A stretch of 37,822 nt of DNA from a virus: IMG/VR virus record IMGVR_UViG_3300033142_001280, positions 1 through 37,822 of that record. One strand, 5' to 3'. A model generated the notes under the pieces. That model was not told where the DNA came from and ran no database searches. It saw only the letters and a program-made list of their open reading frames with translations. The position numbers and the translations under genes were made by a program. Of the stretch, positions 37,278-37,822 are shown in pieces. Each line of letters starts with the position of its first letter. Position 1 is the stretch's first letter.

Positions 37278-37643
37278 GTGTACAGACCGAAAAAAAGAAA
37301 AACAGATGAGAAAACAATATGGCAAATAACGGGTGTGATCGGTTTATCCATCGCTTTTATTGTTAGTTTTAACTTTGCAGAATTCGACCAGTTTGGTGAT
37401 ATTAAACAACAAACAAATCTTGTTCATAGATGGAGAGAATTGAAACCAGGGGAATTATTACCCCTTGTTTCTGTCGTTGATGATTCTATCACCCCAACAA
37501 ATAAAAAGCTCTATACGGTCAAAGCAGGTGATACATTGTTTGGTATTGCTATAGAATTAGGTGTTGATATGTTAGAATTGGCTGATTTTAATAATTTGTT
37601 TCCACCTTATAATCTTGATGTTGGTGAGGATTTGGAGTATTGA
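37278..37643 (+). CDS. Membrane-anchored LysM protein
   Basis: A 121-residue protein beginning with GTG at 37278. It has a basic N-terminus (YRPKKRKTDEK), a membrane helix at about 15-31 (IWQITGVIGLSIAFIVSF), a linker, and one LysM domain at 79-121 (YTVKAGDTLFGIAIELG, MLELADFNNL). LysM binds peptidoglycan, so the protein would be anchored in the cell membrane with its LysM domain outside. It may act in lysis or in blocking superinfection. The GTG start is less certain than the domain call. Confidence 0.75.
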   Translation: MYRPKKRKTDEKTIWQITGVIGLSIAFIVSFNFAEFDQFGDIKQQTNLVHRWRELKPGELLPLVSVVDDSITPTNKKLYTVKAGDTLFGIAIELGVDMLELADFNNLFPPYNLDVGEDLEY

Positions 37644-37644
37644 T

Positions 37645-37673
37645 TTGACAAAGTTAAAAAAGTTTGTTAGGGT
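37645..37673 (+). promoter_or_regulatory. Promoter of the junction-crossing gene
   Basis: TTGACA (37645-37650), spacer beginning AAGTTAAAAAAG, then a weak TAGGGT (37668-37673). ATG 37684 follows after ten bases. Confidence 0.5.
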
Positions 37674-37683
37674 TATTGGTGAT

Positions 37684-37822
37684 ATGACTATAAAACACAA
37701 ATACAATTTAGGAGACATTGTTTATACAAGTCAGGTTAATTTAAGTTTTAATATTAAAGATATGACTTGGAAATTTAAGATTACAAGTCTAAACTTAGAC
37801 GGCGGTTACACAATAACAGATG
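37684..37822 (+). CDS. Hypothetical protein, 5' part of the junction-crossing gene
   Basis: The N-terminal part (MTIKHKYNLGDIVYTSQVN and on) of the 118-residue unknown protein whose C-terminus is at 1-332. The frame is open across the repeat and joins without a shift. The YNLGDIVYT phrase resembles FKIGDIVDYI in the DUF1737-like protein of this window. Confidence 0.75.
   Translation, partial: MTIKHKYNLGDIVYTSQVNLSFNIKDMTWKFKITSLNLDGGYTITD
37709..37822 (+). repeat. Terminal direct repeat (114 bp)
   Basis: Bases 37709-37822 are identical to 1-114. This is what a circularly permuted or circular genome shows after linear assembly with an overlap. The base before the repeat at 37708 (t) has no counterpart at the left edge, so the exact overlap is 114. 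Confidence 0.95.

Noticed and set aside
1-37822. Alternative genetic code
   Set aside because: TAA, TAG and TGA all end genes with tight neighbour overlaps, and long ORFs have no internal TGA.
1-37822. Integrase, repressor or attachment site for lysogeny
   Set aside because: No recombinase or CI-like gene is seen, so there is no support for a temperate lifestyle. Absence of recognition is not proof of absence.
1-37822. CRISPR array or insertion sequence
   Set aside because: No regularly spaced direct repeats and no transposase were found. The fibre repeats are coding.

Overview
The window reads as one complete, circular genome of a tailed double-stranded DNA phage with a siphovirus-type gene set. 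The first 114 bases are repeated exactly as the last 114 (1-114 = 37709-37822), so the unique length is about 37,708 bp, and one gene runs across the cut. The DNA is AT-rich (roughly one third GC by eye). All three standard stop codons are used and the ORFs need no recoding. Start codons are not preceded by Shine-Dalgarno sequences. Many genes instead begin only a few bases after a sigma70-like promoter, which suggests leaderless mRNAs. The promoters share TTGACA followed by a conserved A-rich spacer. The host cannot be named from this sequence; the promoters are not of the Bacteroidetes -33/-7 type. I found no integrase, recognisable repressor, DNA polymerase or CRISPR array.

Layout. (1) About 37.2-2.0 kb through the junction, plus strand: small unknown proteins, a membrane-anchored LysM protein and an acidic protein. 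(2) 2.1-3.4 kb: M23 endolysin with a hydrophobic C-terminus. (3) 3.5-9.8 kb, minus strand: an early-type operon of small genes, with a zinc/helix-turn-helix protein, a VRR-NUC nuclease, a YopX-family protein, a single-strand DNA-binding protein (SSB) and several tiny membrane proteins. (4) 9.8-10.0 kb: divergent control region with an attenuator-like terminator. (5) 10.0-11.4 kb: replication initiator, then a promoter/terminator-bounded RNA candidate. (6) 11.6-13.5 kb: small terminase, a two-helix membrane protein nested between the terminase genes, large terminase. (7) 13.6-19.1 kb: a tail-fibre/adhesin cassette, in an unusual place between terL and portal. (8) 19.1-24.1 kb: portal, MuF-type minor head protein, prohead protease/scaffold, major capsid protein, and a small accessory head protein. 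(9) 24.2-32.6 kb: connector and neck proteins, tail tube, G/GT tail chaperones, tape measure, and a tail hub with an inserted LamG-like domain. (10) 32.6-35.4 kb: mostly minus strand, with small membrane proteins, a Pmp3/YqaE protein and a 400-base structured non-coding region. (11) 35.6-37.1 kb: plus-strand operon of unknown proteins.

Three loci combine a run of 9-11 A's with a neighbouring open frame that looks like the rest of the same protein: SSB (a hidden tail ending DMPF), portal/MuF (the MuF frame has no nearby ATG or GTG start), and the classical G/GT chaperone pair. Slippage on poly-A therefore looks like a repeated expression device here. The alternative, homopolymer errors at the first two, is stated where relevant. 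Functions are assigned from motifs and gene order only; no database search was possible.
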